A program made the position numbers and the translations under genes. Of a stretch of 64,000 bases of DNA, positions 25,254 through 34,520 are shown one piece after another (position 1 is the first letter of the stretch; each line of letters begins with the position of its first letter). The stretch covers positions 107,836-171,835 of the forward strand of contig NZ_ALBQ01000005.1 in NCBI RefSeq assembly GCF_000282895.1. The letters are read 5' to 3'. The notes under the pieces are model-generated. The model made no database searches, had not been told where the DNA came from, and was given only the letters and a program-made list of their open reading frames with translations. This DNA is from Sphingomonas sp. ATCC 31555 (GTDB taxonomy: Bacteria > Pseudomonadota > Alphaproteobacteria > Sphingomonadales > Sphingomonadaceae).

Positions 25254-25826
25254 ATGTTGGGGATCATGGATTCGGCGCCTTCACTCACCGGGCAGTTCCT
25301 GCTCGCCATGCCTGGAATCGGCGATCCGCGCTTCGAACGCGCGGTGATCGCAATGTGCGCGCATGACGGCGAAGGGGCGTTGGGCATCGGCATCGGTGCG
25401 ACGATTGAGGGGCTGAGCCTGCACGATTTGCTCGAGCAGTTCGAGATCGATCCGGGTGACGCGCCCGATGTGCCCGTGCATTTCGGCGGCCCGGTGGAGC
25501 CGCGGCGTGGCTTCGTGCTCCATTCGTCCGACTGGAGTGGTCAGGATACGATCGATGTAGCCGGGCGCTGGCAGCTTTCGGGCACGATCGACGTGTTGCG
25601 CGCGATCGCCGAGGGGCGGGGACCAAGCCGCTGGCTGGTCGCGCTCGGCTATGCCGGCTGGGGCGAAGGGCAGCTCGAAGCGGAACTCACCCGGCATGGC
25701 TGGTTCAACACGCCGGCTGACACGGCGCTGCTCTACGACACCGACGTGTACGAGCGCTGGGCAGAGGGTTTCGTCGGCGCGGGAATCGATCCGCGGCTGC
25801 TCACCGGAAGCTCGGGCACCGCCTGA
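25254..25826 (+). CDS. YqgE/AlgH family protein
   Basis: A 190-residue (or 186) protein of the YqgE/AlgH (DUF179) family, whose molecular role is uncertain. Family features are LTGQFLLAMPGIGDPRFERA (about residues 10-30), GALGIGIG, VHFGGPVEPRRGFVLHS, ALGYAGWGEGQLEAEL and WFNTPADTALLY. Two in-frame ATGs (25254 and 25266) are possible; GGGGA lies too close to the second, so the first is listed, but the shorter product MDSAPSL also fits relatives. It diverges from the peroxiredoxin gene. Confidence 0.9.
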   Translation: MLGIMDSAPSLTGQFLLAMPGIGDPRFERAVIAMCAHDGEGALGIGIGATIEGLSLHDLLEQFEIDPGDAPDVPVHFGGPVEPRRGFVLHSSDWSGQDTIDVAGRWQLSGTIDVLRAIAEGRGPSRWLVALGYAGWGEGQLEAELTRHGWFNTPADTALLYDTDVYERWAEGFVGAGIDPRLLTGSSGTA

Positions 25827-25831
25827 TCGGC

Positions 25832-25851
25832 ATATAAAGATATCTTTATAT
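25832..25851. promoter_or_regulatory. 20-bp perfect palindrome, candidate SAH-responsive operator for ahcY
   Basis: ATATAAAGATATCTTTATAT is its own reverse complement over all 20 bases. It lies in an AT-rich pocket about 100 bases before ahcY and just after yqgE. ArsR-family SahR repressors, which sense S-adenosylhomocysteine and control ahcY and met genes in Proteobacteria, use operators of this AAAGA-TCTTT kind. The assignment to SahR is from memory of that family and is an inference; no sahR gene lies in this window. Confidence 0.6.
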
Positions 25852-25866
25852 TAACGTTGCGCGGCT

Positions 25867-25919
25867 ATCCGGAAGCGAGTAGGGCGCACCCATGCGACCG
25901 GATGGATTCCCGGTGCGCC
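25867..25919 (+). promoter_or_regulatory. Interleaved complementary segments (possible pseudoknot) in the ahcY leader
   Basis: ATCCGG (25867-25872) can pair with CCGGAT (25898-25903), and GGCGCACC (25883-25890) with GGTGCGCC (25912-25919). The order A-B-A'-B' is that of an H-type pseudoknot, ending about 17 bases before the Shine-Dalgarno GGAG of ahcY (25937-25940). I do not recognise a known SAM or SAH riboswitch consensus. It could instead be two alternative hairpins, or chance in GC-rich DNA. Confidence 0.35.
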
Positions 25920-25949
25920 TAGACTTTGCTTGAAGTGGAGAAGCAGCCC

Positions 25950-27353
25950 GTGGCTACCAACGACTATGTCATCAAGGACATCGCGCTCGCCGATTTCGGT
26001 CGCGCCGAAATCAATATCGCCGAGACGGAGATGCCCGGCCTGATGGCGCTGCGTGAGGAATTCGGCGCTGCGCAGCCGCTGAAGGGCGCGCGCATCACCG
26101 GTTCGCTGCACATGACGATCCAGACCGCGGTGCTGATCGAGACGCTGACCGCGCTCGGCGCGCAGGTCCGCTGGGCGACCTGCAACATCTTCTCGACGCA
26201 GGACCACGCCGCCGCCGCCATCGCCGCCACCGGCGTGCCGGTGTTCGCGGTGAAGGGCGAGAGCCTGGCCGAATATTGGGACTATGTCGGCGACATCTTC
26301 AACTGGGGCGCCGATGGTGACGGCACCACCGCCAACATCATCCTCGACGATGGCGGCGACGCGACGATGTTCGCGCTGTGGGGCGCCAAGATCGAGGCCG
26401 GCGCGACGCTGCCCGAGCCGGAAAACGACGAGGAAGTCGAATTCCAGCGCGCGCTCAAGGCGTTCGTCGCCAAATATCCGGGCTATCTCACCAAGACCGT
26501 CCAGAACCTGAAGGGCGTTTCGGAAGAGACCACTACCGGCGTGCACCGCCTGTACGAGATCGCCAAGAAGGGCGAACTGCCGTTCCCGGCGATCAACGTC
26601 AACGACAGCGTCACCAAGTCGAAGTTCGACAACCTCTATGGCTGCAAGGAATCGCTGGTCGACGCGATCCGTCGCGCCACCGACGTGATGCTGGCCGGCA
26701 AGGTCGCGTGCGTCGCGGGCTTCGGCGATGTGGGCAAGGGCTCGGCCCAGTCGCTCCGCAACGGCGGCGCCCGCGTGATGGTCACCGAAATCGATCCGAT
26801 CTGCGCGCTGCAGGCGGCGATGGAGGGCTTTGAAGTCGTGACGATGGAAGAGGCGGTGAAGCGCGCCGACATCTTCGTTACCGCGACCGGCAACGCCGAC
26901 GTGATCACCGCCGATCACATGAAGGCGATGAAGCCGATGTCGATCGTCTGCAACATCGGCCACTTCGACAGCGAGATCCAGATCGCCGCGCTGTCGAACT
27001 ACAAGTGGACCGAAGTGAAGCCGGGCACCGACCTGGTGGAATTCCCGGACGGCAAGCAGATCATCGTGCTCGCCAAGGGACGCCTGGTGAACCTGGGCTG
27101 CGCCACCGGCCACCCCAGCTTCGTGATGTCGGCCAGCTTCACCAACCAGACGCTGGCGCAGATCGAGCTGTGGACCCGCGGCGACCAGTACAAGAACGAA
27201 GTCTATGTGCTGCCGAAGCACCTGGACGAGAAGGTTGCGGCGCTGCACCTGGAGAAGCTGGGCGTGCAGCTGTCCAAGCTGAGCGAGAAGCAGGCTTCGT
27301 ACATCGGCGTGCCGGTCGAAGGCCCGTTCAAGCCCGAGCATTATCGCTACTGA
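25950..27353 (+). CDS. ahcY: S-adenosylhomocysteine hydrolase
   Basis: Splits S-adenosylhomocysteine into adenosine and homocysteine, removing the product inhibitor of methyltransferases. From GTG 25950 the 467-residue protein begins [18 protein letters not shown], the usual start, with GGAG nine bases upstream; a TTG at 25926 is less likely. Motifs are [31 protein letters not shown], the NAD site [14 protein letters not shown] (about 258-271), and the C-terminal KPEHYRY that reaches the partner active site. The alphaproteobacterial insert of about 40 residues is present near residue 110-160. A strong terminator follows. Confidence 0.97.
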   Translation: MATNDYVIKDIALADFGRAEINIAETEMPGLMALREEFGAAQPLKGARITGSLHMTIQTAVLIETLTALGAQVRWATCNIFSTQDHAAAAIAATGVPVFAVKGESLAEYWDYVGDIFNWGADGDGTTANIILDDGGDATMFALWGAKIEAGATLPEPENDEEVEFQRALKAFVAKYPGYLTKTVQNLKGVSEETTTGVHRLYEIAKKGELPFPAINVNDSVTKSKFDNLYGCKESLVDAIRRATDVMLAGKVACVAGFGDVGKGSAQSLRNGGARVMVTEIDPICALQAAMEGFEVVTMEEAVKRADIFVTATGNADVITADHMKAMKPMSIVCNIGHFDSEIQIAALSNYKWTEVKPGTDLVEFPDGKQIIVLAKGRLVNLGCATGHPSFVMSASFTNQTLAQIELWTRGDQYKNEVYVLPKHLDEKVAALHLEKLGVQLSKLSEKQASYIGVPVEGPFKPEHYRY

Positions 27354-27380
27354 TCGATCGCTTCACAGCGGCGCAGAGAG

Positions 27381-27409
27381 AAGGCCGTCCCGCCCGGGGC
27401 GGCCTTTTT
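27381..27409 (+). terminator. Intrinsic terminator after ahcY
   Basis: AAGGCCGTCCC (27381-27391) pairs with GGGGCGGCCTT (27396-27406), with one wobble and the loop GCCC; the T-run extends to 27409. Confidence 0.88.
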
Positions 27410-27608
27410 CTTTGTATACGAACGAGATGACAGGTGTAGCGCAACTGCAACACTCGGTGAGAAACGGGTGCAGTGTGTCCACGCGCCACCAAAACCGCGG
27501 ATCCGGTGCAACGCCGGAAACATGTTAGCAACGCCGGCAATAGTCCAGACGTGCCCATAGGGTGCAGCACGGCCAGACGAAATTTACCGTACACAAAGGG
27601 GTCTTCGT

Positions 27609-30600
27609 ATGCGTTCCCACGCTCCTGGTCGTTTCCGCGCCTTGCGCTTCACCGCTTCCGCCGCCGTTCTGGCCTTCGCCTATGTTGCCGCGCCGGCGAT
27701 GGCGCAGACGACCGACGCCCAGCCGGACAGCGCTGCCGCAGCGCAGGAGCCCAGCGAGATCGTTGTAACCGGTTCGCGCATCGCGCGCCCGGAGTTTGAC
27801 ACGGTCCAGCCTACCCAGGTGGTGGGCGCGGCGCAGATCGAATCGCGCGGCTACACCAATGTCGGCCAGGCGCTGCGCGAACTTCCGGCGTTCGGTCCGC
27901 CGGGCAACAGTTCGGTCGGCGCGCAGTCTTCGTTCGGCCCCTCGCAAACTTTCGTCGACTTTTTCGGTCTCGGCACCCAGCGCACGCTGGTACTGGTGAA
28001 CGGTCGGCGCTTCGTTTCGTCCAACACCGCCAGCATCTTTGGTCCGGTCAATCCCGGCACGCAGGTCGATCTGAACAACATCCCGACGACGCTGGTGCAG
28101 CGCATCGAGACCGTCGCGGTGGGCGGCGCGCCGATCTATGGATCGGACGCCATCGCGGGTACCGTCAACGTGATCCTGAAGAAGGATTATGAGGGCCTCG
28201 AAATCGGCGGCCAGTATGGCATCTCCGCCCGCGGCGACGCGCCCGAGGCGCGGCTGAACGTCCTCGCCGGCAAGAATTTCGCCGAAGGCCGAGGCAACAT
28301 CGTGCTGTCCGGCGAATATAACCACACCAATGGCCTTGTCGCGAGCGACCGCGAGATCACGGCACGCGGCAACTTCTTCGGAACGCCGCCGGCGTCGGCG
28401 AATTCGCAGTTCGCGCGCGTGCTTTATCCGCAGCAGCGCTATTCCGCGTTCACCATCGGTGGCGTGCCCTTCTCCGACGACGATTTTTCGGTGCAGCGCG
28501 CCGGCATCCGGAATGCGGCGGGCCAGTATCTCCAGTTCGGTCAGAATGGTACGCTGGTGCCGCTCGACCTGGGCAACGCGCTGCGCCAGGGCTATATCAG
28601 CAGCGGCGGCAACGGTTTCGACCTGCCCGCGCAGAGCAACCTGCTGACCAGCTCGGAGCGCTATATCGCCTCCGCGCAGCTCAACTATGCGTTCAGCGAC
28701 AGCATCCGCTTCTTCGGCGAGGGCTGGTACACGCACACCAAGGGCGTGAATCTGATCGACCAGCCGAACTACAATACCGGTCTGTTCGACGCCGCCGGCA
28801 CCCCCGACGGCAACCTGATCATCTCGCTGGACAACCCGTATCTGAACGCGGCCGATCGTGCGACGATCGCCGCAAACCTGCCGGCCGGCCAGAACGAATT
28901 CTATGTCGGCCGCGCGCTGAGCGATCTCACCACCGGGCGGGCGGAGGCTCGCATCGAGACCTACCGCTTCGTCGGTGGCCTTGCGGGCGACCTGGGCTTC
29001 GGCTCGCGTACGTTCAACTGGGAAGCATCGGTCAACTATGGCCGGTCGCAGACCCGCGGCCGCAATTTCGAGCTGGACAACCAGAACTTCGCCAACGCGC
29101 TCGACGCGGTGCGCGATGCGAGCGGCAACATCACCTGCCGGCCGGGCGTGGTGAACTCCACCGCAGACACGATCAGCAAGACCTGCGCGCCGCTCAACGT
29201 GCTCGGCATCGGCCAAGCCAGCCAGGCAGCACGCGACTATATCTTCGCGATCGCCCGCCCGGTTTCGACCAACAAACAGCTGGTGTTCAACGCCAACATC
29301 ACCGGCGCCGTGGCCACCCTGTTCGGCAATGACGTGAGCATTTCGGCCGGTTACGAGCATCGCCGGGAAAAGACGGCCTTCGATCCCGGCAGCTTCTATT
29401 ACGGCCAGGACAATGGCGACGGCACGCGCACGCAATATGGCCGGAGCATCCCGATCGATCCGGTCAGCGGCCGCTTCCACACCAATGAAGGCTTTGGCGA
29501 GCTCGTCATTCCGTTCGTCACGTCCCGGAACGGCATCGGCTGGCTGAACACCGTCGAGTTCGACGGTGCCGCCCGCTATGTCGACAACTCGCTGTCGGGC
29601 GGCGACTGGGCGTGGACGGCCGGCGGCCGGCTCGGCTTCATCCCGGACTTCACCTTCCGCGGCAACTATACCCGTTCGATCCGTTCGCCCGCGATCACCG
29701 AGGCGTTCAACCCGACGTCGCGCGCGTTCGACAGCGGGCGCGATCCATGCGACCTCAACAACTACACCAGCGGCCCGAACCCGGCCGTGCGGGAGGCGAA
29801 TTGCCGCGCAGCAGGCATCAACCCGACCACCTTTGTCTCCAACTACAGCAACTTCACCGTGCCGGTTACCATTTCGGGCAATCCGGGCCTGCGCAACGAA
29901 GTCGCGAACAGCTGGACCGTGGGTGCGATCGTGCAGCCGCGCTTCGCCAAGAGCCTGACGATCGCGGTCGACTGGATCGACATCAAGCTGCGGAACGCGA
30001 TCGTTTCGCTCGGCGGCGACGATATCCTGAACGCCTGCTATGATTCGTCGAGCTATCCGAACAGCTTCTGCGGCCTCGTCACGCGGGACGCCGGCGGGCA
30101 GATCACCGCGATCGAGGAAGGCTATTACAACGCCTCTGCCTATGAGACTGCTGGTCTGACGGTAACCGCTGCCTATCGCCTGCCGCTGTCGCGGATCGGC
30201 GTTTCCAGCAGCGGCGTCGCCGGCCTGTCGGTGAATTACTTCTATCGTGACAAGCTGGAACAGCGCGTCGGTCTTGGCGACGTCAACGGACTGGCGGGCG
30301 AGATCGGCTATCCGCGCCATTCGGGCACGGCGAACCTGACGTACGAGAGCGACCGGTTCAACGCGCTGGTGCAGGCCCAGTATACCGGCAAGGGCGCGTA
30401 CGACGTCGACGAGGCGCCGAATGCCCGCAACATCATGGGTGTCGGCGACTGGTGGATGATCAATGCGACGCTGGGCGTCCGCGTGAACCAGCAGTTCGGA
30501 CTGAAGCTGATCGTCGACAATGTGTTCGACGTGCAGCCGCCCTATCCGGCGCCTGCCGGCAGCGCGACCGCGACGACCAGCTACTTCTCCGGCATTCTGG

Positions 30601-30638
30601 GCCGCTATGCCCGGATCGCGGCGAACGTTCGGTTCTGA
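27609..30638 (+). CDS. TonB-dependent outer-membrane receptor
   Basis: A 1009-residue TonB-dependent receptor. A signal peptide (about residues 1-33, ending APAMAQ) is followed by the TonB-box-like EIVVTGSRIARP. The plug domain contains RTLVLVNGRRFV, VDLNNIPTTLVQRIETV and GAPIYGSDAIAGTVNVILK. The 22-strand barrel ends in ARIAANVRF with a C-terminal Phe. The type matches the large sphingomonad receptors annotated for carbohydrates or other non-iron substrates, but the substrate is unknown and no linked transport or degradation genes flank it. The 188-base upstream region shows no recognised Fur-like site. Confidence 0.94.
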   Translation: MRSHAPGRFRALRFTASAAVLAFAYVAAPAMAQTTDAQPDSAAAAQEPSEIVVTGSRIARPEFDTVQPTQVVGAAQIESRGYTNVGQALRELPAFGPPGNSSVGAQSSFGPSQTFVDFFGLGTQRTLVLVNGRRFVSSNTASIFGPVNPGTQVDLNNIPTTLVQRIETVAVGGAPIYGSDAIAGTVNVILKKDYEGLEIGGQYGISARGDAPEARLNVLAGKNFAEGRGNIVLSGEYNHTNGLVASDREITARGNFFGTPPASANSQFARVLYPQQRYSAFTIGGVPFSDDDFSVQRAGIRNAAGQYLQFGQNGTLVPLDLGNALRQGYISSGGNGFDLPAQSNLLTSSERYIASAQLNYAFSDSIRFFGEGWYTHTKGVNLIDQPNYNTGLFDAAGTPDGNLIISLDNPYLNAADRATIAANLPAGQNEFYVGRALSDLTTGRAEARIETYRFVGGLAGDLGFGSRTFNWEASVNYGRSQTRGRNFELDNQNFANALDAVRDASGNITCRPGVVNSTADTISKTCAPLNVLGIGQASQAARDYIFAIARPVSTNKQLVFNANITGAVATLFGNDVSISAGYEHRREKTAFDPGSFYYGQDNGDGTRTQYGRSIPIDPVSGRFHTNEGFGELVIPFVTSRNGIGWLNTVEFDGAARYVDNSLSGGDWAWTAGGRLGFIPDFTFRGNYTRSIRSPAITEAFNPTSRAFDSGRDPCDLNNYTSGPNPAVREANCRAAGINPTTFVSNYSNFTVPVTISGNPGLRNEVANSWTVGAIVQPRFAKSLTIAVDWIDIKLRNAIVSLGGDDILNACYDSSSYPNSFCGLVTRDAGGQITAIEEGYYNASAYETAGLTVTAAYRLPLSRIGVSSSGVAGLSVNYFYRDKLEQRVGLGDVNGLAGEIGYPRHSGTANLTYESDRFNALVQAQYTGKGAYDVDEAPNARNIMGVGDWWMINATLGVRVNQQFGLKLIVDNVFDVQPPYPAPAGSATATTSYFSGILGRYARIAANVRF

Positions 30639-30665
30639 GCGTCGTTCTTCCTCCTATCCTGCAAG

Positions 30666-30695
30666 GGGGCCCGGCATTGCTGTCGGGCCCCTTTT
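30666..30695 (+). terminator. Intrinsic terminator after the TonB-dependent receptor
   Basis: GGGGCCCG (30666-30673) pairs perfectly with CGGGCCCC (30684-30691), followed by TTTT (30692-30695). Confidence 0.88.
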
Positions 30696-30751
30696 CGTTC
30701 GCCCCTTGGTTCGCCTAAAGAAAGGCGGATGGCTATCGTGCGCGACCCCCG

Positions 30752-33091
30752 GTGATCGTCCTTTCGCAGAACAGCGCCACCGTCGTGGGGGCGGTGCTGG
30801 CGTTGGTGCTGATCGTGGCGCTTTGGGCGCTGTATGCCGGGCTCGCGGCGCGCGCGGCGGCACGGGCCGTATATGAGCAGAACCGGCGGTTGCTGCGGTT
30901 CGCCCGCACCTCGCCGGCGGCGCCGATGGTGGTGCGGGCGGATGGGCGCATCGATTTCACCTCGCGACTGAGCGGCTGGCTGGGACTGGAAACCGCGCCG
31001 GATTCGCTGGCTCAGCTTTCTCAGGGCGATGCGGGGCTCGCGCCGGAGGACGCGACCGCGCTGGCCGAACATGTCGAGGCCGCCCAGCGTGCCGGCCAGC
31101 CGTTTCGCATCTGGCTCCCCGTGCGCGGATCGGAACGGACGCTGCTGGTGCTCGGCGAGCGCGCATCCGAGGAAGTGGAACCGGCCGGCAGCGTGCAGCT
31201 GTGGTTCGTCGACGCCACCGACAGCCAGGCCGAGGTCGCCCGCCTGGAACGCGAGGCGGATCGGCTGCGCGCGGCGTTCGACGCGCTGACCGCGCTGATC
31301 GAAGCGGCGCCGATGCCGATGTGGTATCGCGGGCCCGATCTTCGGCTGCTGATGGTCAATTCGGCCTATGTGCAGGCAGTGGAGGGGCGCGATGCCGAGG
31401 ATGTCGTGTCGCGCGGGGTGGAACTGGTGGATGGTGCCGGCCTGGGTGGTCCGCTGGCCAACGCTGCCATCGCCCGCGATTCGCAGCAGCCGCAGACGGC
31501 GGCGATGCCGGCGACCATCGGCGGCGCGCGGCGCATGCTGCGGCTGCACGACGTGCCGCTGCCGACCGGCGGGATCGCCGGCTTCGCCGTGGACATCGAG
31601 GATCTGGAGCGCGCCCGCGGTGGGCTGAAGCGCTTCGCCGAGGCGCAGCGGGCGATGCTCGACCGGATGTCCGCCGGGGTGGCCCAGTTCGGATCGGACC
31701 GCAGCCTGGTCTTCTGCAACCAGCCTTTCCGGCGCATGTTCGCGATGAAGAACGAATGGTTGGCCGATCGGCCCGAATTCGATCGCGTGCTGGAACGGAT
31801 GCGCGAGGCGCGCAAACTGCCCGACGTGCGGGATTTCCCCGCCTGGAAGAACGAGCGGCGCGAATGGTTCACCACGCCCGAGGCGGTGGAGGAAAGCTGG
31901 AGCGTGGGTACCACCCATCTGCGCGTGGTGGCCCAGCCGCTGCCGGAGGGCGGGCTGCTGCTGCTGTTCGAGGACCAGACCCAGCAGCTGGAGCTGCAGC
32001 GTGAGCATGGCGAGATGCAGCAGGTGCGCGCCGCGACGCTGGACAGCCTGGCCGAGGCCGTGGCGGTGTTCGGCAAGGGGCGGCTGCAACTGTGGAACCG
32101 CAAGTTCCGGCAGATCTGGAATTTCGAGGAAGGCTTCCTCGACGGGCATCCGCAGATTGCGACGCTGGTGAAGGTGGCGGGCACGAAGCTGTCCAACCCG
32201 GCACGCGGCGATATCCTGGGCGATCTGATCCGGCTTGCCGCCAAGGACCGGCAGCAGCGCGGATCGAACATCACCTTCGCCAATGGCCGTCATTACGATA
32301 TCGCCGCGGTGCCGCTGCCCGACGGCAATGCGATGGTGACGATGCTCGACACCACCGATCGCCAGCGGGTGGAGCGCGCGCTGCGCGATCGCAACGAAGC
32401 GCTGGAGGCGGCGGACCGTGTGCGCACCGCCTTCGTGGCCAATATGAGCTATGAGCTGCGCACCCCGCTCACGTCGATCAAGGGCTTTGCGGAGATGCTG
32501 CACGGGGGCTTTGCCGGGAAGCTGACCGCCGGGGGGCAGGAATATGTGGAAGCGATCCTGATGTCGGTCGATCGGCTGGGCGGGCTGATCGACGACGTGC
32601 TGGACCTGACCCAGAATGAGGGCCAGCCGATCGAGCGCGAGATCGTCGACATCGAACTGGCGGCAAGCAGCGCCGCGGAGGGGATCGCCCCGCTCGCCAA
32701 GGTGAAGGGGATCGAGCTGGTGGTGGAGGATGCCGGCAGCTGCGGCATCGTCCACGGCGATGCGCGGCGCATTCGCCAGACGGTGGAGCATCTGCTGCGC
32801 CATGCCGTGGCCGGGGCGGGCGAGAATGGCCGGGTGCTGCTGCACCTGGACGGCAACCAGCGGGTCGCGCGGATCATCGTGAGCGACGATGGGCCAGGCA
32901 TGGCGCCCGAAGTGGTGGCGCGCGCATTCGACCGGTTCGCGCAGGTGGGATCGGCGCGGGGCGACGACCGCGCGCTGGGGCTGGGCCTGCCGCTCGCCAA
33001 GCAGTTCGTCGAGGCGCATGGCGGCCGCATCGAACTGCTCTCCGAGCCGGGGCAGGGCACGCTGGTGACCGTGGAGTTGCCGCGCGGATGA
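30752..33091 (+). CDS. divL: DivL-like pseudo-histidine kinase (Tyr at the phospho-acceptor site)
   Basis: A 779-residue protein that anchors in the membrane by an N-terminal segment (about 8-30). PAS-like regions follow, then a HisKA dimerisation helix and an HATPase domain. The H-box reads FVANMSYELRTPLTSIKGF, with tyrosine (residue 567) where histidine kinases have the phosphorylated His. This is the hallmark of DivL of Caulobacter, which regulates CckA and CtrA by binding phosphorylated DivK. The N-box is also altered (EHLLRHAVAG, no Asn), while DDGPGM and GLGLPLAK are kept. GTG at 30752 opens the gene. It begins a tight cluster with tsaE, overlapping it by 4 bases. Confidence 0.88.
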   Translation: MIVLSQNSATVVGAVLALVLIVALWALYAGLAARAAARAVYEQNRRLLRFARTSPAAPMVVRADGRIDFTSRLSGWLGLETAPDSLAQLSQGDAGLAPEDATALAEHVEAAQRAGQPFRIWLPVRGSERTLLVLGERASEEVEPAGSVQLWFVDATDSQAEVARLEREADRLRAAFDALTALIEAAPMPMWYRGPDLRLLMVNSAYVQAVEGRDAEDVVSRGVELVDGAGLGGPLANAAIARDSQQPQTAAMPATIGGARRMLRLHDVPLPTGGIAGFAVDIEDLERARGGLKRFAEAQRAMLDRMSAGVAQFGSDRSLVFCNQPFRRMFAMKNEWLADRPEFDRVLERMREARKLPDVRDFPAWKNERREWFTTPEAVEESWSVGTTHLRVVAQPLPEGGLLLLFEDQTQQLELQREHGEMQQVRAATLDSLAEAVAVFGKGRLQLWNRKFRQIWNFEEGFLDGHPQIATLVKVAGTKLSNPARGDILGDLIRLAAKDRQQRGSNITFANGRHYDIAAVPLPDGNAMVTMLDTTDRQRVERALRDRNEALEAADRVRTAFVANMSYELRTPLTSIKGFAEMLHGGFAGKLTAGGQEYVEAILMSVDRLGGLIDDVLDLTQNEGQPIEREIVDIELAASSAAEGIAPLAKVKGIELVVEDAGSCGIVHGDARRIRQTVEHLLRHAVAGAGENGRVLLHLDGNQRVARIIVSDDGPGMAPEVVARAFDRFAQVGSARGDDRALGLGLPLAKQFVEAHGGRIELLSEPGQGTLVTVELPRG

Positions 33092-33549
33092 GCGGCGAGG
33101 ACACCATCCTGCTCGCGTCGTTGGACGAAGCGCTGGCGCTGGGCGCAGCGCTGGCGGCGCGTGTCGGCCCGGGCGATGTCGTGGCGCTTTCCGGTCCCCT
33201 GGGCGCCGGCAAGACGAGCATCGCCCGCGGGCTGCTCGCCGCACTGGGGCTGGAGGGCGAAGCGCCGTCGCCCAGCTTTGCGATCGTGCAGCCCTATGAC
33301 CCGCCCGAAGTGCGGATGCCGGTGCTGCATGTCGACCTGTACCGCATCGAATACCCCGACGAGGCCGAGGAACTCGGCCTGGAGGATGCGCGGAGCGATT
33401 CGCTGCTGCTCGTCGAATGGCCCGAACGGCTGGGGGAGGCGGCGTGGCACGACGCGCTGTGGCTTACCCTGTCCGTGGCGCCGGACGGCGTCCGCGCCTT
33501 GACAGCGCGCGTGCCGGCGGCATGGAAGGGTCGATGGCCCCTGACATGA
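33088..33549 (+). CDS. tsaE: t6A biosynthesis ATPase TsaE
   Basis: ATPase partner of TsaB-TsaD in making N6-threonylcarbamoyladenosine at position 37 of ANN-decoding tRNAs. The 153-residue protein has the Walker A LSGPLGAGKTSIARGLL (about 35-51), SPSFAIVQPY and VLHVDLYRIEYPDE, and the VEWPERLG segment near 110. ATG at 33088 overlaps the divL stop as ATGA, implying coupled translation. It supplies the substrate modification that MtaB (left edge) would thiomethylate. Confidence 0.94.
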   Translation: MSGEDTILLASLDEALALGAALAARVGPGDVVALSGPLGAGKTSIARGLLAALGLEGEAPSPSFAIVQPYDPPEVRMPVLHVDLYRIEYPDEAEELGLEDARSDSLLLVEWPERLGEAAWHDALWLTLSVAPDGVRALTARVPAAWKGRWPLT

Positions 33550-34520
33550 ATCCGCCGATCGCGGCGCCCGCGTTCCTTACCGCCGCCGGATGGGACGGGG
33601 CGGAGATCCTGCCGCTTGCCGGCGATGCGTCGTTCCGCCGCTATTTCCGCGTGATCGACCATGATCGCAGCGCGATCCTGATGGACGCCCCCCCCCCGCA
33701 CGAGGATCCGCGGCCGTTCATCGCGGTGGCGCGGTGGCTGGGCGCGCACGGCTTCGCTGCGCCGGCGATCCTGCACGAGGATCTCGGCCAGGGCCTGGTG
33801 CTGCTGCAGGATTTCGGAGACTCGCGCCTGCGCGAGACCGTGGATGCCGCGCCGGAGAGCGAGCTACGCCTGTACGGCGCGGCCGTCGATCTGCTGGTGC
33901 GGCTGCACGGTGAAGGGCCCGGCGTCGAGCGCCCCTATAGCCTCGCCGAATATCAGCGCGAGGCCGGGCTGTTCGTCGAATGGTATTGCCCGGCGGTGGG
34001 GCTGGAGGTCGACGTGCCCGGCTATCGCGACGCCTGGGATCGCGCGCTGGCGCCGGTGCTCGATGGTCATCGCCCCGTCACGGTGCTGCGCGATTACCAT
34101 GCCGAGAACCTGATGTTGATCGAAGGCGGCGAGAGCTTGGGACTGCTGGACTTCCAGGATGCGCTTGCGGGCCATCCTGCCTACGACCTGGTGTCGCTGC
34201 TACAGGATGCGCGGCGCGACGTGGCGCCGGCGCTGGAGGCGGCGATGCTCGATCGCTATCGGCGGATCACCGGCGCGGGCGACGCGTTCGACACCGCCTA
34301 TCACGTCCTGGGCGCGCAGCGGAACGCGAAGATTGTCGGCATCTTCACGCGCCTGTGGAAGCGTGACGGCAAGCCGCGCTATCCGGCGCTGTGCCCGCGC
34401 GTCTGGACTTATCTGGAGCGCGATCTCGCGCACCCGGCGCTGCAGCCGGTGGCGGACTGGTTCGCGGCGAACGTCCCGGCCGAAAAGCGCGGCGATCCGA
34501 TGGTGGTGGCCGGCGCATGA
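33534..34520 (+). CDS. amgK: AmgK-like aminoglycoside phosphotransferase-family sugar kinase
   Basis: A 328-residue APH-fold kinase; family members in this context (AmgK) phosphorylate N-acetylmuramate or N-acetylglucosamine at the anomeric position for cell-wall sugar recycling. The sequence has LAGDASFRRYFRVID (P-loop-like, about 22-36), the kinase catalytic loop VLRDYHAENLMLIEGG and the metal-binding LGLLDFQDALAGHPAYDL. ATG at 33534 is preceded by GAAGG; an ATG at 33546 that forms ATGA with the tsaE stop is an alternative. murU-like overlaps its end, and this pairing supports the function. Confidence 0.85.
   Translation: MAPDMNPPIAAPAFLTAAGWDGAEILPLAGDASFRRYFRVIDHDRSAILMDAPPPHEDPRPFIAVARWLGAHGFAAPAILHEDLGQGLVLLQDFGDSRLRETVDAAPESELRLYGAAVDLLVRLHGEGPGVERPYSLAEYQREAGLFVEWYCPAVGLEVDVPGYRDAWDRALAPVLDGHRPVTVLRDYHAENLMLIEGGESLGLLDFQDALAGHPAYDLVSLLQDARRDVAPALEAAMLDRYRRITGAGDAFDTAYHVLGAQRNAKIVGIFTRLWKRDGKPRYPALCPRVWTYLERDLAHPALQPVADWFAANVPAEKRGDPMVVAGA

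Noticed and set aside
25867..25919. Known SAM-II or SAH riboswitch before ahcY
   Set aside because: The conserved core sequences of those classes are not recognisable here; only the interleaved pairing is reported, as a separate finding.
27525..30320. Open frame of about 930 codons antisense to the TonB-dependent receptor
   Set aside because: The receptor has signal peptide, plug and barrel motifs; the antisense product has none.
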